From positions 62,001 to 126,000 of the forward strand of contig NZ_JACLAW010000007.1 in assembly GCF_014230315.1 (NCBI RefSeq): DNA of 64,000 nucleotides, given 5' to 3'. The translations under genes and the position numbers were made by a program. Under the pieces are notes generated by a model. The model had not been told where the DNA came from and ran no database searches. It saw only the letters and a list, made by a program, of their open reading frames with translations. Each line of letters opens with the position of its first letter. Positions within the stretch are counted from its first letter, which is position 1. This stretch comes from Novosphingobium flavum. GTDB taxonomy: Bacteria; Pseudomonadota; Alphaproteobacteria; Sphingomonadales; Sphingomonadaceae. Of the stretch, positions 8,604 through 18,267 are shown in pieces.

Positions 8604-10999
8604 CAATATTCCGCCGAGAGGGTGAACTGGAACGTGCGCGGGCTCTGCGGCCGGAACGAGCCGTCGCCCGAAACCGCCGGAGAAATGAAGGCGAGCGTAT
8701 TCGTATCGAACACGTTGTCGAGGTTGAACCGCGCCTTGACCGTCTTGAGCGGCCCGACCGTCCAACCGTCACCGATGTCGACATAGGCGCTGAACACGGT
8801 GAACGGCGCGACCGCCGAGCCCGGCGTATTGGCCATGGTCGACCAGCGCGTGCCGGTGTGCTTGCCCGAGAAGTTGGCCACCAGCCACGAGGCCGGCTCG
8901 ACCGTCACCCCGCCATTGACGACCCATTTGGCACTGTCAGGCAGATACTTGCCTGCGGTCAGCACCGTGGCCGAGCCGACGATGTTGTCCTGGAACGTGG
9001 CGTGATTGTAGGTCGCGTTGAGGTTGAAATAGGCCAGCCCATGCAGGAAGGCCGGCTTGTACGTCGCGGTCAGTTCCGCGCCGTAGGCCTTCACCCGCCC
9101 GACATTGGTGTAGAAGGTCTCGGTTGCCCCCGAGGAACCCGCCAGGAAGGTCGTGATCGACTGGATGCGGTTCTGGAACTTGGTGTAAAAGCCCGAGAGT
9201 GAGGCATAGAATTGCGGCTGGTTGGTGCGGATGCCCACCTCGAAGTTCTGCGAACGCTCCGGCGCCGGTGCCGGAACCACGCCCGGCCCGCTGGCGAGGG
9301 TGACCGAGTAGATGTCGTCCATTCCCTTGGGCAGGGCCACGTTTTCCGAATAGGAGGCGAACATCTGCGTCCGGCTGTCCAGCTTGTAGAGCGCGCCGAC
9401 CTGCGGGAGGAAGAAGTCCTTGTAATGGGCGCGGTTGTATTGCGGGCCATAGCCGGCCACGGCGACGCCGTTCACGATCCGGTAGTAGTCGGCGAAATCG
9501 CGGTAGCCGCGCTGCTGGTAATCCATGTCGAGGCCCTTGACCCCGAGCTGGACCTGCAGCCGATCGTCCATCAGCTTGATCGTGTCCTTGGCGAAGAGCT
9601 GGACGATATTGCGCTCCGACTGGTAGTTGCGGCGGTAATAGACCACCTGGCCCAGCACCGGGGCGCTGGCGGGCGAACCATCGACCGTGTTCACGCGCAG
9701 CTGGGTACGGTTGTATTCGTCCAGCTCGTACCAGATGCCCGCCTCGATCGTGTGGGCGCCCATGTCCCAGTGCAGCTTGTTGGTGATGCCGTAGCGATCG
9801 CCGCCCACGCCGGAGCGGCCATATTGCGTGCCCTTGGGGGCGACCACGGCCAGACCGACCGCCGCTTCCGGGGTATAGCGGCTGAGGCTGTTATCATAGC
9901 TGTCGGGGCTGACGCCGTAGCCCTGCTTGTTTTCCCAGTAGAGCGTGGATTCGAAATAGACCCCCGGCGCCATGGCGAGGTGGACTGTGCCGCCGTAGAG
10001 CTTGTCGTTGCGCACGTTGATCGCCAGCGGCGAGGTGTAGGTGTAATTGACGTTGGAATAAGGCACCCCGGTCGTGGTCGGGGTGAAGCCCGCCGTGGTC
10101 GGCGACGGGGTGTCGATATAGCCGCGATAGCGCCCGGTATTGCCGCCGAGATCGGGTGTGGTGGAATAGTACTGCGCGCGGGTCAGCGTCGGGCTGTCAT
10201 AGTCGAAGAAGTCGTTGGAAACGAACTTCAACCGTAGCCACGAATCCCCGCCGAGGTCGGCCTTGACCTGCGCTTCCCAGTGCTCGCGGTCGATCGTGCC
10301 GGTCCCGCGCCACAGGTTGCTGTTGAGCTTGGTGCGGCTGACATAGCCCGCGAACGGCCCGATCTTGCCGGTCGAAACGCGGATGAAGGTGCGCTTCAGG
10401 CTGTCGTCGCCGAAGGTCTGCGAGGCGAAGACGCCGAATTCGTCCTGCGGCGCGATCGAATTGTAGGAGATCACCGGGCCGAGCGAGGAATAGGACGGCA
10501 GCGAGACGTCGCCCGCGCCGACCGAGGCCTCGACCCCGGCAAGGTTCTCGTTGTCGACATAGCGGAACACCGGGCTGCCGCCGAAGGCGTCGGAGCGGCC
10601 GGTCGGGATGCCGTCGATCAGGAAGCCGATCTGGTCGAGGTTGAAGGCGCGGGTCTGGACCGAGTTGCCGAATTCGTAGAGCCCGAGCGCGCCATCGGTC
10701 TGCACGTTGAAGCCGGGCAGCTGTTCCAGCATCTTGAGGCCGGAGACGCCCGATGGCGCCGACAGCAGGGCCTCGCGGGTCACGGCCACCACGGTGGTCA
10801 CCTTGTCCTCGCCGATCGTTTCCGAGGCTGCCGAGACGCGGCGGCCGGTCACGGTGATCTCGGGCGGGCTATCCCCTTCCGCATCCTCGGCGGCCGGGAT
10901 CGGCGCGGCCTGCGCGTGGGCGAGGGACGGAGCCACGGCGGAAACCGCCAGCAATGCGGGGGCGGAGATACCGAGCCGGAGCAGCGCGAGACGCTTCAT
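8603..10999 (-). CDS. TonB-dependent outer-membrane receptor
   Basis: A 798-residue receptor with a signal peptide ending AHAQ, a TonB box-like EITVTGRR, a plug domain containing LKMLEQLPGFNVQTDG, FLIDGIPTG and VEASVGAGDVSLPSYSSLGPVISY, and a 22-strand beta-barrel ending ...TFQFTLSAEY. The start at 10999 was preferred over the one six codons earlier because AGGAAAGG lies at ribosome-site distance. It is the first gene of a two-gene unit with the M19 dipeptidase. The ligand is unknown. Given the neighbours it could be a peptide-like or aromatic-ester compound. Confidence 0.92.
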   Translation of the reverse strand: MKRLALLRLGISAPALLAVSAVAPSLAHAQAAPIPAAEDAEGDSPPEITVTGRRVSAASETIGEDKVTTVVAVTREALLSAPSGVSGLKMLEQLPGFNVQTDGALGLYEFGNSVQTRAFNLDQIGFLIDGIPTGRSDAFGGSPVFRYVDNENLAGVEASVGAGDVSLPSYSSLGPVISYNSIAPQDEFGVFASQTFGDDSLKRTFIRVSTGKIGPFAGYVSRTKLNSNLWRGTGTIDREHWEAQVKADLGGDSWLRLKFVSNDFFDYDSPTLTRAQYYSTTPDLGGNTGRYRGYIDTPSPTTAGFTPTTTGVPYSNVNYTYTSPLAINVRNDKLYGGTVHLAMAPGVYFESTLYWENKQGYGVSPDSYDNSLSRYTPEAAVGLAVVAPKGTQYGRSGVGGDRYGITNKLHWDMGAHTIEAGIWYELDEYNRTQLRVNTVDGSPASAPVLGQVVYYRRNYQSERNIVQLFAKDTIKLMDDRLQVQLGVKGLDMDYQQRGYRDFADYYRIVNGVAVAGYGPQYNRAHYKDFFLPQVGALYKLDSRTQMFASYSENVALPKGMDDIYSVTLASGPGVVPAPAPERSQNFEVGIRTNQPQFYASLSGFYTKFQNRIQSITTFLAGSSGATETFYTNVGRVKAYGAELTATYKPAFLHGLAYFNLNATYNHATFQDNIVGSATVLTAGKYLPDSAKWVVNGGVTVEPASWLVANFSGKHTGTRWSTMANTPGSAVAPFTVFSAYVDIGDGWTVGPLKTVKARFNLDNVFDTNTLAFISPAVSGDGSFRPQSPRTFQFTLSAEY

Positions 11000-11200
11000 C
11001 GAAAGACCTTTCCTCATGTTCCGCCGGTTGTGGCGACGGAGTTTTCCTGGCCTTTCGGACGCGCGCCAAAGCGCGCGGCATTACCCCCAATGCCGGCTGC
11101 CCGCCCCTATGTGTCGAGTTTCAAACGGCAACCTGCCGGCATGGGCTATGGGTTGCGGGGGCCCCGCGATATACGCACTACGGCGTAAGGGGGCCCGGTC

Positions 11201-12544
11201 TCAGCGGAACAGCGAGATCAGCAGGACCATGATCAGGCCCATCACCGCGATCGCCGTTTCCAGCATCGACCAGGTGCGGAAGGTGTCACGGGTCGAGGTG
11301 CCGAGGTAGCCGCGCACGAGCCAGAAGCCCGGATCGTTGACGTGGGAAAAGATCACCGAGCCCGCGCCGATCGCCAGCACCATCAGCGCCGGGTCCGCGC
11401 CCGAGCGCGCGGCAACCTCGGCCATGATCCCCGAGGCGGTGATCGTGGCGACTGTGGCCGACCCCGTCGCCAGCCGGATCGCGGCCGAGACCAGCCAGGC
11501 CACCACCAGCGGCGAGACGATGTCGAGGCTCGCCAGCCGTCCGAACAGCGCGGGCAGGCCGATGGTGACGAGGATCTGCTTGAGCGCGCCGCCCGCGCCG
11601 ATGGCGAGGATGATCCCGCCGACCGGCACCATCGCCTCGCGCCAGATCGATTCCTGCACCCCCGGCGCCATGATCTGCCGGCCCAGCAGCACCGGCAGGG
11701 CCACCAGCACGCCCAGCAGCAGCGCCATCGGCGGGTCGGACAGCAGCCCGACCCATGACAGCGCGGCGGGTGAGAGATGCTCGTTGTCGAGCTTGAGCAC
11801 CGATCCGGCGCCGATCAGCAATACCGGCAGCAGCAGGACGGCCAGCGCCGCCAGCGGGCTGGCCGGGCGGGCGAGCAGGGCCGGGGCCACCGGCAGGGCG
11901 CCCGGATCGACCGCCACCCCGCGCGTGGTCCAGCGCGCCAGCAAGGGGCCGGCCGCCAGCGCGGTCGGAATGGCGGCGATCAGGCCCATGGTCATGGCCG
12001 GCAACAGGTCGGCCTTCAGTTCGCGCACGGCGATCAGCGGCCCTGGGTGCGGCGGCAGCAGCGCGTGAAGCACCGAGAGCCCGGCCAGCGCCGAGAGCAT
12101 GACCTTGAGCCGCAGTTCGGCACTGCCGCCCTGCGCCGCGAGCCCGGCGGCGATGATCGGCAGGAGCAGCACGGTCCCGGTCTCGAAAAACAGCGGCAGG
12201 CCGATCACGAAGGCGGCGACCAGCGCCCCCCAGGCGGCATTGCGCTCGCCGGTGAGCCCCAGCGCCCGGGCCGCCAGCGCCTGGGCCCCGCCCGAAACCT
12301 GCAGCACCGCGCCAAGCCCGAGCCCGAGCGCCACGACCATTCCGGTCCCGCGCAGGATGTCGGAAAAGCCCTTCTCGATGTCGGCGATCACCGCGGCCGG
12401 GTCCATCCCGGCGGTCAGCCCCGTCACCGCCGCGCCGCAGAGCAGGCCGACAAAGGGGTGAAGGCCGACCTTGGCGATCAGGAATATGGCAAGGGCAATC
12501 CCGAGGCAGGCCACGGCAACAAGCTGGAAATCGGCTGGCGCCAT
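11201..12544 (-). CDS. GntP-family gluconate:H+ symporter
   Basis: A 447-residue membrane protein with about 12-14 hydrophobic segments. GntP-family markers include ILRGTGMVVALGLGLGAVLQVSGGA, GLPLFFETGTVLLLPI, LLPPHPGP and the late FSHVNDPGFWLVRGYLG. It should import gluconate or a related sugar acid with protons. The start was set at 12544 (MAPADF) because GGGGGA precedes it by about ten bases. A start 11 codons upstream is possible. No gluconate kinase or dehydratase lies beside it, so the exact substrate is unsettled. Confidence 0.88.
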   Translation of the reverse strand: MAPADFQLVAVACLGIALAIFLIAKVGLHPFVGLLCGAAVTGLTAGMDPAAVIADIEKGFSDILRGTGMVVALGLGLGAVLQVSGGAQALAARALGLTGERNAAWGALVAAFVIGLPLFFETGTVLLLPIIAAGLAAQGGSAELRLKVMLSALAGLSVLHALLPPHPGPLIAVRELKADLLPAMTMGLIAAIPTALAAGPLLARWTTRGVAVDPGALPVAPALLARPASPLAALAVLLLPVLLIGAGSVLKLDNEHLSPAALSWVGLLSDPPMALLLGVLVALPVLLGRQIMAPGVQESIWREAMVPVGGIILAIGAGGALKQILVTIGLPALFGRLASLDIVSPLVVAWLVSAAIRLATGSATVATITASGIMAEVAARSGADPALMVLAIGAGSVIFSHVNDPGFWLVRGYLGTSTRDTFRTWSMLETAIAVMGLIMVLLISLFR

Positions 12545-12678
12545 GCGCAAAATCCCCCGGAAGCATCCCACTCGCATCCCGGCGTCTTGCCAGTGAGCGG
12601 CCTGCTCTGTGCCAGCTTCGGCGCAGGATGCAAGCGGGATGCCGTGCGGCTGGTCCAGGGCCGCCGACGGATTTCGTC

Positions 12679-14781
12679 CTAGGCGGGAACCAGTTCCAGC
12701 TCGTTCACCTGCTGCTTGACCCGGGCCCGCCAGGCATGGAGCAGCGGCTCGGTATAGCCGCTCGGCTGGGTTAGCCCCTCGAACACGAGGGCATGGGCCG
12801 CCTGGAACGCGGCGCTCGCCTGCGGGGCACGGGCCATCGGCCGGTAGAGCGGATCGCCCGCGTTCTGGGCATCGACCCGCGCCGCCATGCGCAGCAGCGC
12901 CGCTTCCACGTCAGCCGCCGAGCAGACCCCGTGAAGCAGCCAGTTGGTCATGTGCTGGCTCGAGATGCGCAGGGTGGCGCGGTCTTCCATCAGGCCAACG
13001 TCGTGGATGTCGGGCACCTTGGAGCAGCCGACGCCCTGGTCGATCCAGCGCACGACATAGCCAAGGACCCCTTGCGCATTGTTGTCCAGCTCGGCGCGGA
13101 TTTCCTCGGCCGTCCAGTCGGCGTTGGCCGCCAGCGGCAGGGTCAGCAGCGCGTCGAGCGCGGGCACCGGGGTCTCGGCCAGTTCGCGCTGGCGGGCAAA
13201 GACGTCGATCGCATGGTAATGCAGTGCGTGGAGCGTCGCCGCGGTCGGGCTCGGCACCCATGCGGTCGAGGCCCCGGCGAGCGGATGGGCGCTCTTCTGG
13301 GCCAGCATGTCGGCCATGCGGTCGGGCATGGCCCACATCCCCTTGCCGATCTGCGCCCTTCCCGAAAGCCCGCAGGCGAGGCCGATCGCCACGTTGCGCG
13401 CTTCATAGGCCTTGATCCAGGTCGCTTCCTTCATCGTGCCCTTGCGGACCATCGGCCCGGCCCGCATCGCGGTGTGGATCTCGTCGCCGGTCCGGTCGAG
13501 GAAACCGGTGTTGATGAAGACGATGCGGTGGCGCACGGCGTGGATGCAGGCGGCAAGGTTGACCGAAGTCCTCCGCTCCTCGTCCATCACCCCGATCTTG
13601 ATCGTGTGGCGGGCAAGGCCCAGCATGTCCTCGACCGCGTCGAACAGCCGGTCGGCGAAGGCCGCTTCCTCGGGCCCGTGCATCTTCGGCTTGACGATGT
13701 AGATCGAGCCTGTGCGGCTGTTGGACAGCATGCCCTTGCCGGTGAGGTCGTGCATCCCGATCACGCTGGTGACGATCGCGTCGAGAATGCCCTCCGGCGC
13801 CTCGCTGCCATCGGCCAGGCGCAGGGCCGGCGTGGTCATCAGGTGGCCCACGTTGCGGACGAACATCAGGCTGCGGCCGGGCAGGGTGAAGACCGTGCCG
13901 TCGGGCGCGGTCCAGGCCCGGTCGGGCGCCATTTCGCGGGTCGTCTCGTGGCCGTTCTTGTCAAACCGCGCGGTCAGCGTGCCCTGCATCAGGCCGAGCC
14001 AGTTGGCATAGGCCTCCACCTTGTCCGCCCCGTCGACCGCGGCGATCGAATCCTCGAAGTCGACGATCGTGGTCAGCGCCGCCTCGACGATGACGTCGGC
14101 CAGCCTGAGCGGATCGTGGCAACCGATCGGATGCTCGCCGTCGATCACCAGTTCGACGTGCAGGCCGTTGTGGCGAAACAGCAGGCCGCCCTCCCTGCGC
14201 CCGACCAGCGCCGGGTGCGGCGCGCCGTCGACCGCGTTCTGCCAGCCGGGAATCGTCTCGTTGAGGAACCGGCGCGCCCGGCAGATGACCTGGGCGCCGC
14301 GCTCGGGATCGAAGGCGCCAGGCTTCGGCTGGCCGGGCAGGGCGTCGGTTCCGTAGAGCGCGTCGTAGAGGCTGCCCCAGCGCGCATTGGCCGCGTTGAG
14401 CGCGAAGCGCGCGTTGAGCACGGGAACGACGAGCTGCGGCCCGGCCATGGTCGCGATCTCGGGATCGACGTTCTGGGTGTCGACCGTGAAGGGCGCCGGC
14501 TCGGGAACGAGGTAGCCGATCTGGCTGAGGAAGGCGCTGTAGGCGGCAGGATCGTGGGCATGGCCGGTGCGGGCCATGTGCCACAGGTCGATCCGGGCCT
14601 GGAGGTCGTTGCGCCGGGCGAGGAGTTGGCGGTTTTCCGGGGAGAAACGGGCGAACACGCCCGCCGCCCCGGCCCAGAAGGCCTGCGCCTCGATCCCGGT
14701 GCTGGGCAGGGCCCGCTCTTCCACGAAATGGCACAGCGCCTCGTCGATCGACAGTCCGGCGCGCTCGAGCATCTTGGTCAT
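12679..14781 (-). CDS. glcB: Malate synthase G
   Basis: A 700-residue malate synthase G, close to the 720-residue Escherichia coli enzyme. It condenses glyoxylate with acetyl-CoA to malate, the second step of the glyoxylate shunt. Seen in order are [53 protein letters not shown], and [23 protein letters not shown] follows, and the C-terminal third contains [23 protein letters not shown] with the conserved acidic patch. It is the last gene of aceA-small ORF-glcB, separated from the small gene by a strong hairpin. Confidence 0.95.
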   Translation of the reverse strand: MTKMLERAGLSIDEALCHFVEERALPSTGIEAQAFWAGAAGVFARFSPENRQLLARRNDLQARIDLWHMARTGHAHDPAAYSAFLSQIGYLVPEPAPFTVDTQNVDPEIATMAGPQLVVPVLNARFALNAANARWGSLYDALYGTDALPGQPKPGAFDPERGAQVICRARRFLNETIPGWQNAVDGAPHPALVGRREGGLLFRHNGLHVELVIDGEHPIGCHDPLRLADVIVEAALTTIVDFEDSIAAVDGADKVEAYANWLGLMQGTLTARFDKNGHETTREMAPDRAWTAPDGTVFTLPGRSLMFVRNVGHLMTTPALRLADGSEAPEGILDAIVTSVIGMHDLTGKGMLSNSRTGSIYIVKPKMHGPEEAAFADRLFDAVEDMLGLARHTIKIGVMDEERRTSVNLAACIHAVRHRIVFINTGFLDRTGDEIHTAMRAGPMVRKGTMKEATWIKAYEARNVAIGLACGLSGRAQIGKGMWAMPDRMADMLAQKSAHPLAGASTAWVPSPTAATLHALHYHAIDVFARQRELAETPVPALDALLTLPLAANADWTAEEIRAELDNNAQGVLGYVVRWIDQGVGCSKVPDIHDVGLMEDRATLRISSQHMTNWLLHGVCSAADVEAALLRMAARVDAQNAGDPLYRPMARAPQASAAFQAAHALVFEGLTQPSGYTEPLLHAWRARVKQQVNELELVPA

Positions 14782-14803
14782 GGCGTGGTCCTTCGTATCT
14801 GAA

Positions 14804-14835
14804 GTACCCGCCGGGGAGGCGCTCCCGGCGGGTAC
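14804..14835 (-). terminator. Hairpin between the 51-residue gene and glcB
   Basis: GTACCCGCCGGG pairs with CCCGGCGGGTAC, extended by GAG/CTC with one bulged base. On the minus strand the hairpin lies after the small gene and 23 bases before glcB, without a run of U. It is more likely an intercistronic stabiliser or processing site than a full terminator. Confidence 0.45.
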
Positions 14836-14859
14836 CCTTCCTCTCCCAGGAAGTTCAGT

Positions 14860-15015
14860 TCAACGGCCGGCCCGGCCGAGGCGGTGGTAGAGGTGCGAAT
14901 ACTTGGACGAGTCCGGCTCGTCGCCGTGTTCGACCAGGTAGGCATGGACGGCGCGCTTCAGCAGCTTGAAATCCTCGCTGGAGAAGATCGGGCGGGCGAG
15001 TGCGGGTTCAGGCAT
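14860..15015 (-). CDS. Small conserved-looking protein between aceA and glcB (51 residues)
   Basis: A short open frame reading MPEPALARPIFSSEDFKLLK, followed by a second half containing HAYLVEHGDEPDSSKYSHLY and ending HRLGRAGR. Its ATG lies 6-8 bases after GGAGAAAG. It is sandwiched between aceA (stop 15048) and glcB on the same strand with 32 bases to aceA, so it is almost certainly in the glyoxylate-shunt transcript. It has no signal peptide, no membrane segment and no motif I recognise. It looks helical and slightly charged. A role as a small regulator or partner of the shunt enzymes is speculation. Confidence 0.7.
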   Translation of the reverse strand: MPEPALARPIFSSEDFKLLKRAVHAYLVEHGDEPDSSKYSHLYHRLGRAGR

Positions 15016-15047
15016 GGTCTTTCTCCTTGATCCTGGTTGGTTTCAAT

Positions 15048-16640
15048 TCAGGCGAACTGGTTCATCGTGTTGTGGACGCCGCCGGCCTTGAGCGCGGCCT
15101 CGCCGGCGAACAGTTCCTTGTGATCGTCGCCGATGTCGGAGCCCGACATGTTCTGGTGCCTCACACAGGCGATCCCTTCGCGGATCTCCTTGCGCTGGAC
15201 CCCGGCGACGTAACCGAGCATCCCGGCCTCGCCGAAGTATTCGCGGGCAAGGTTGTCGGTCGAGAGCGCGGCCGTATGATAGGTCGGCAAGGTGATCAGG
15301 TGGTGGAAGATCCCCGCCCGCCTGGCCGCGTCCCGCTGGAAGGTGCGGATGCGCTCGTCGGCTTCGGCGGCCAGCTCCGTCGTGTCGTAGATCACGCTCA
15401 TCAGCGCGCCCCGATCATAGGCGGAAACATCGCGGCCTTCGGCCTTCCAGGCATCGTGGACCTGCTGGCGGAAGTTCAGCGTCCAGTTGAACGAGGGCGA
15501 GTTGTTGTAGACCAGCTTGGCGTTCGGAACGACCTCGCGGATCCGGTCAACCATCCCGGCGATCTGCTCGATATGCGGCTTCTCGGTCTCGATCCACAGC
15601 ATGTCGGCACCGTTCTGCAGCGCGGTGATGCAGTCGAGCACGCAGCGGTCTTCCCCGGTTCCGGCGCGGAACTGGAACAGGTTCGACGGCAGGCGCTTGG
15701 GCCGCATCAGCTTGCCCGCCCGGTTGATCAGGACATCGCCATTGACCGTGGCGATATCGCTGATCTCCTCGCAATCGAGGAAGGCGTTGTACTGGTCGCC
15801 AAGGTCCCCCGGCTCGCGGCTGAAGGCGATCTGCTTGGTCAGCCCAGCGCCGAGCGAGTCGGTCCGCGCCACGATCACCCCGTCGTCGACCCCCAGTTCG
15901 AGGAAGGCGTAACGGACCGCGCGGATCTTCGCGAGGAAGTCCTCGTGCGGGACGGTGACCTTGCCGTCCTGGTGGCCGCACTGCTTCTCGTCCGAGACCT
16001 GGTTCTCGATCTGGATCGCACAGGCCCCGGCCTCGATCATCTTCTTGGCCAGCAGGTAAGTCGCCTCGGCATTGCCGAAACCGGCATCGATATCGGCGAT
16101 GATCGGCACGACATGGCTCTCGTAAGTGTCGATCCGGTGCTGCAGGTCGGCGGCGCGGGTGGCGTCACCGGCCTCGCGGGCCGCATCGAGCTCGCGGAAG
16201 ATCATGCCCAGCTCGCGCGCGTCGGCCTGCTTGAGGAAGGTGTAGAGTTCGTCGATCAGCGCGGGGACGGAGGTCTTCTCGTGCATCGACTGGTCGGGCA
16301 GGGGCCCGAAGTCGCTGCGCAGCGCCGCGATCATCCACCCCGAGAGGTAGAGGTACTTGCGCTTCACCGTGCCGAAGTGCTTGCGGATCGCGATCATCTT
16401 CTGCTGGCCGATGAACCCGTGCCAGCAGCCGAGCGACTGGGTGTATTGCGCCGGGTCCGCGTCATAGGCGGCCATGTCGGCGCGCATGATCTTCGCGGTG
16501 TAGCGCGCGATGTCGAGCCCGGTGCGGAAGCGGTTCTGCAGCCGCATCCGCGCCGCACCTTCGGCATCGATCCCGTCCCACGGCGCGCCGCGGGCATCGA
16601 TCAGGGTGGCAAGGGTTTCAAGTTCGTTCCGGTAAGTCAT
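15048..16640 (-). CDS. aceA: Isocitrate lyase
   Basis: A 530-residue isocitrate lyase, cleaving isocitrate to glyoxylate and succinate. The active-site signature is KQCGH (residues 219-223, catalytic C221) followed by QDGKVTVPHEDF. This is the longer subtype found in Pseudomonas aeruginosa (about 531 residues) rather than the 430-residue E. coli type with KKCGH. YLYLSGWMIAALRSD, ADIDAGFGN and VYNNSPSFNW are further family landmarks. It starts 127 bases from the divergent ScfR-type regulator, whose candidate operators lie in the shared gap. It is the first gene of the shunt operon. Confidence 0.96.
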   Translation of the reverse strand: MTYRNELETLATLIDARGAPWDGIDAEGAARMRLQNRFRTGLDIARYTAKIMRADMAAYDADPAQYTQSLGCWHGFIGQQKMIAIRKHFGTVKRKYLYLSGWMIAALRSDFGPLPDQSMHEKTSVPALIDELYTFLKQADARELGMIFRELDAAREAGDATRAADLQHRIDTYESHVVPIIADIDAGFGNAEATYLLAKKMIEAGACAIQIENQVSDEKQCGHQDGKVTVPHEDFLAKIRAVRYAFLELGVDDGVIVARTDSLGAGLTKQIAFSREPGDLGDQYNAFLDCEEISDIATVNGDVLINRAGKLMRPKRLPSNLFQFRAGTGEDRCVLDCITALQNGADMLWIETEKPHIEQIAGMVDRIREVVPNAKLVYNNSPSFNWTLNFRQQVHDAWKAEGRDVSAYDRGALMSVIYDTTELAAEADERIRTFQRDAARRAGIFHHLITLPTYHTAALSTDNLAREYFGEAGMLGYVAGVQRKEIREGIACVRHQNMSGSDIGDDHKELFAGEAALKAGGVHNTMNQFA

Positions 16641-16720
16641 GGTAGAGGTTCCGTGTGCTTGGGAGCTGGCACCGGATTACCGCGCGAATCGGGGCTTTAA
16701 GAGGCCTCTTGCAGTGCAGC

Positions 16721-16757
16721 TGTAAAACTTTACAATAGTTATATGTAAAGTTGTGCA
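16721..16757. promoter_or_regulatory. Candidate ScfR/RamB-type operators in the aceA divergent promoter
   Basis: TGTAAA-AC-TTTACA (16721-16734) is a perfect inverted repeat. A second TGTAAAG half-site starts at 16744. The core AAAACTTTACAA closely resembles the RamB site AAAACTTTGCAAA known upstream of aceA and aceB in Corynebacterium. The pair lies between aceA and the regulator gene, 11-47 bases before the regulator start. Binding is inferred. Confidence 0.55.
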
Positions 16758-16767
16758 GGAGCGTACC

Positions 16768-18180
16768 ATGGCCCCTCCCGGCGCCTCGTCCTATCTCGGC
16801 CCCCGCCTGCGCCGCCTGCGCCGCGATCTTGGCTTGACCCAGGCCCAGATGGCGACCGACCTCGAGATTTCGCCGAGCTATATCGCCCTGCTCGAACGCA
16901 ACCAGCGCCCCCTTACGGCCGACCTGCTGCTGCGCCTCGCCCGCACCTACAAGCTCGACATGGCCCAGCTTGCCGCCGACGAGGGGCCCCAGCTCGCCGC
17001 CCGCCTCCAGGCCATGCTGCGCGATCCGATGTTCGCCGATATCGAGCTGCCCCCGCTCGAGGCGGGCGACGTGGCCAGCAATTTCCCCGCCGTGGCCGAG
17101 GCCATGCTGCGCCTCCACGCCGCCTACCAACGCGACCAGACCGCCCTGGCCGACCGCGCCGCCGAAGGGGCCGGGGCCGCCGCCGAGGGCGACGATCCGG
17201 TGGCCGAGGCCCGCCGTTTCATCGGCGCGCGGCGCAATTCCTTCCCCGCGCTCGATGACGCGGCCGAGCGGCTGGCCGAGGCCGTGGCATCGGATGGCGG
17301 GCTGGAGCAGTGGTTTCGCGCCCGCCATCAGTTGCGGGTGCGCTATCTTCCGCCAGACGTTCTGATGGGCTCGCTGCGGCGCTACGACCGGCACCGCGAG
17401 GAAGTGCTGATCAACGACACGCTCGACCAGCCCTCGCGCCGGTTCCAGCTCGCCCTGCAACTCGTTTACCTCGCCATGCGCCGCGATCTCGACGCCATGG
17501 TCAAGGAAGTGGGCGAAGCCAGCGAAAGCGGCCGCAAGCTGATCCGCCGGACCCTCGCCAACTATGCCGCAGCGGCCGTGCTCATGCCCTACACCGCCTT
17601 TGCAAGGGCGGTGGAAGCGCGCGCCTACGATGTCGAGGCGCTGGCCCGCCACTTCGGCACCAGTTTCGAGCAGACCGCCCACCGCCTCACCACCCTGCAC
17701 AAGCCGGGGCACGAGCGCGTGCCGTTCTTCTTCATCCGGGTTGACCAGGCGGGCAACGTCTCCAAGCGGCTCGACGGCGGCGGCTTCCCCTTCGCCCGCC
17801 ACGGCGGCGGTTGTCCGCTGTGGTCGCTCCACTCGGTCTTCACCGTGCCGGGGCAGGTCGTGCCCCAATGGATCGAACTGCCCGACGGCGCGCGCTACTT
17901 TTCCATCGCCCGCACGGTCGGGGCCGGGGGCGGCTCGTTCGGCGCGCCGCAGTTGGTCCGGGCCATTGCGCTGGTCTGCGCGGCGGCCGATGCGCCCCGC
18001 CTCGTCTATGCCCGCGCCCATCCCGATCCGGGGCCGGGCGGGGGCACGCCGATCGGGGTGACCTGCCGGTTGTGCCACCGTCCGCTCTGTCCGGCCCGCG
18101 CCCTGCCGCCGGTTGGCCGCGCCATCCTGTCCGACGAGACTCACCGCCCCGGGGCGGCCTACAGCCTCGCTGACGAGTAA
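16768..18180 (+). CDS. ScfR/RamB-type XRE transcriptional regulator of the glyoxylate shunt
   Basis: A 470-residue regulator. Residues 10-65 are an XRE helix-turn-helix (LGLTQAQMATDL, ISPSYIALLERNQRPLT). The middle has a degenerate IrrE-like region (RRFQLALQLVYLAM to ARHFGTSFEQTAHRLTTLHKPG). The C-terminal part matches the short-chain fatty acyl regulator (ScfR) family, with the Cys cluster CRLCHRPLCPAR (C-x2-C-x4-C). ATG 16768 has AGGAG six bases upstream; a GTG five codons earlier is less likely. Members of this family control acetate and propionate metabolism, and divergence from aceA supports control of aceA-glcB, probably with autoregulation. Confidence 0.85.
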   Translation: MAPPGASSYLGPRLRRLRRDLGLTQAQMATDLEISPSYIALLERNQRPLTADLLLRLARTYKLDMAQLAADEGPQLAARLQAMLRDPMFADIELPPLEAGDVASNFPAVAEAMLRLHAAYQRDQTALADRAAEGAGAAAEGDDPVAEARRFIGARRNSFPALDDAAERLAEAVASDGGLEQWFRARHQLRVRYLPPDVLMGSLRRYDRHREEVLINDTLDQPSRRFQLALQLVYLAMRRDLDAMVKEVGEASESGRKLIRRTLANYAAAAVLMPYTAFARAVEARAYDVEALARHFGTSFEQTAHRLTTLHKPGHERVPFFFIRVDQAGNVSKRLDGGGFPFARHGGGCPLWSLHSVFTVPGQVVPQWIELPDGARYFSIARTVGAGGGSFGAPQLVRAIALVCAAADAPRLVYARAHPDPGPGGGTPIGVTCRLCHRPLCPARALPPVGRAILSDETHRPGAAYSLADE

Positions 18181-18267
18181 GCCGATACGATTGGCGACAA
18201 ATCCGGCGATTGCCGCGATGCACACGCCGCTGATAGACCTTGCGCAACCGGAAGGGGCGTTGGGGCT

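Noticed and set aside
12793-14802. A 669-codon open frame on the plus strand opposite malate synthase
   Set aside because: It is antisense to a full glcB and shows no family motif, only Arg/Gly/Ala-rich translation typical of a reversed GC-rich gene.
15000-16700. A 566-codon open frame on the plus strand opposite isocitrate lyase
   Set aside because: Same reason: shadow of aceA, no recognisable motif.
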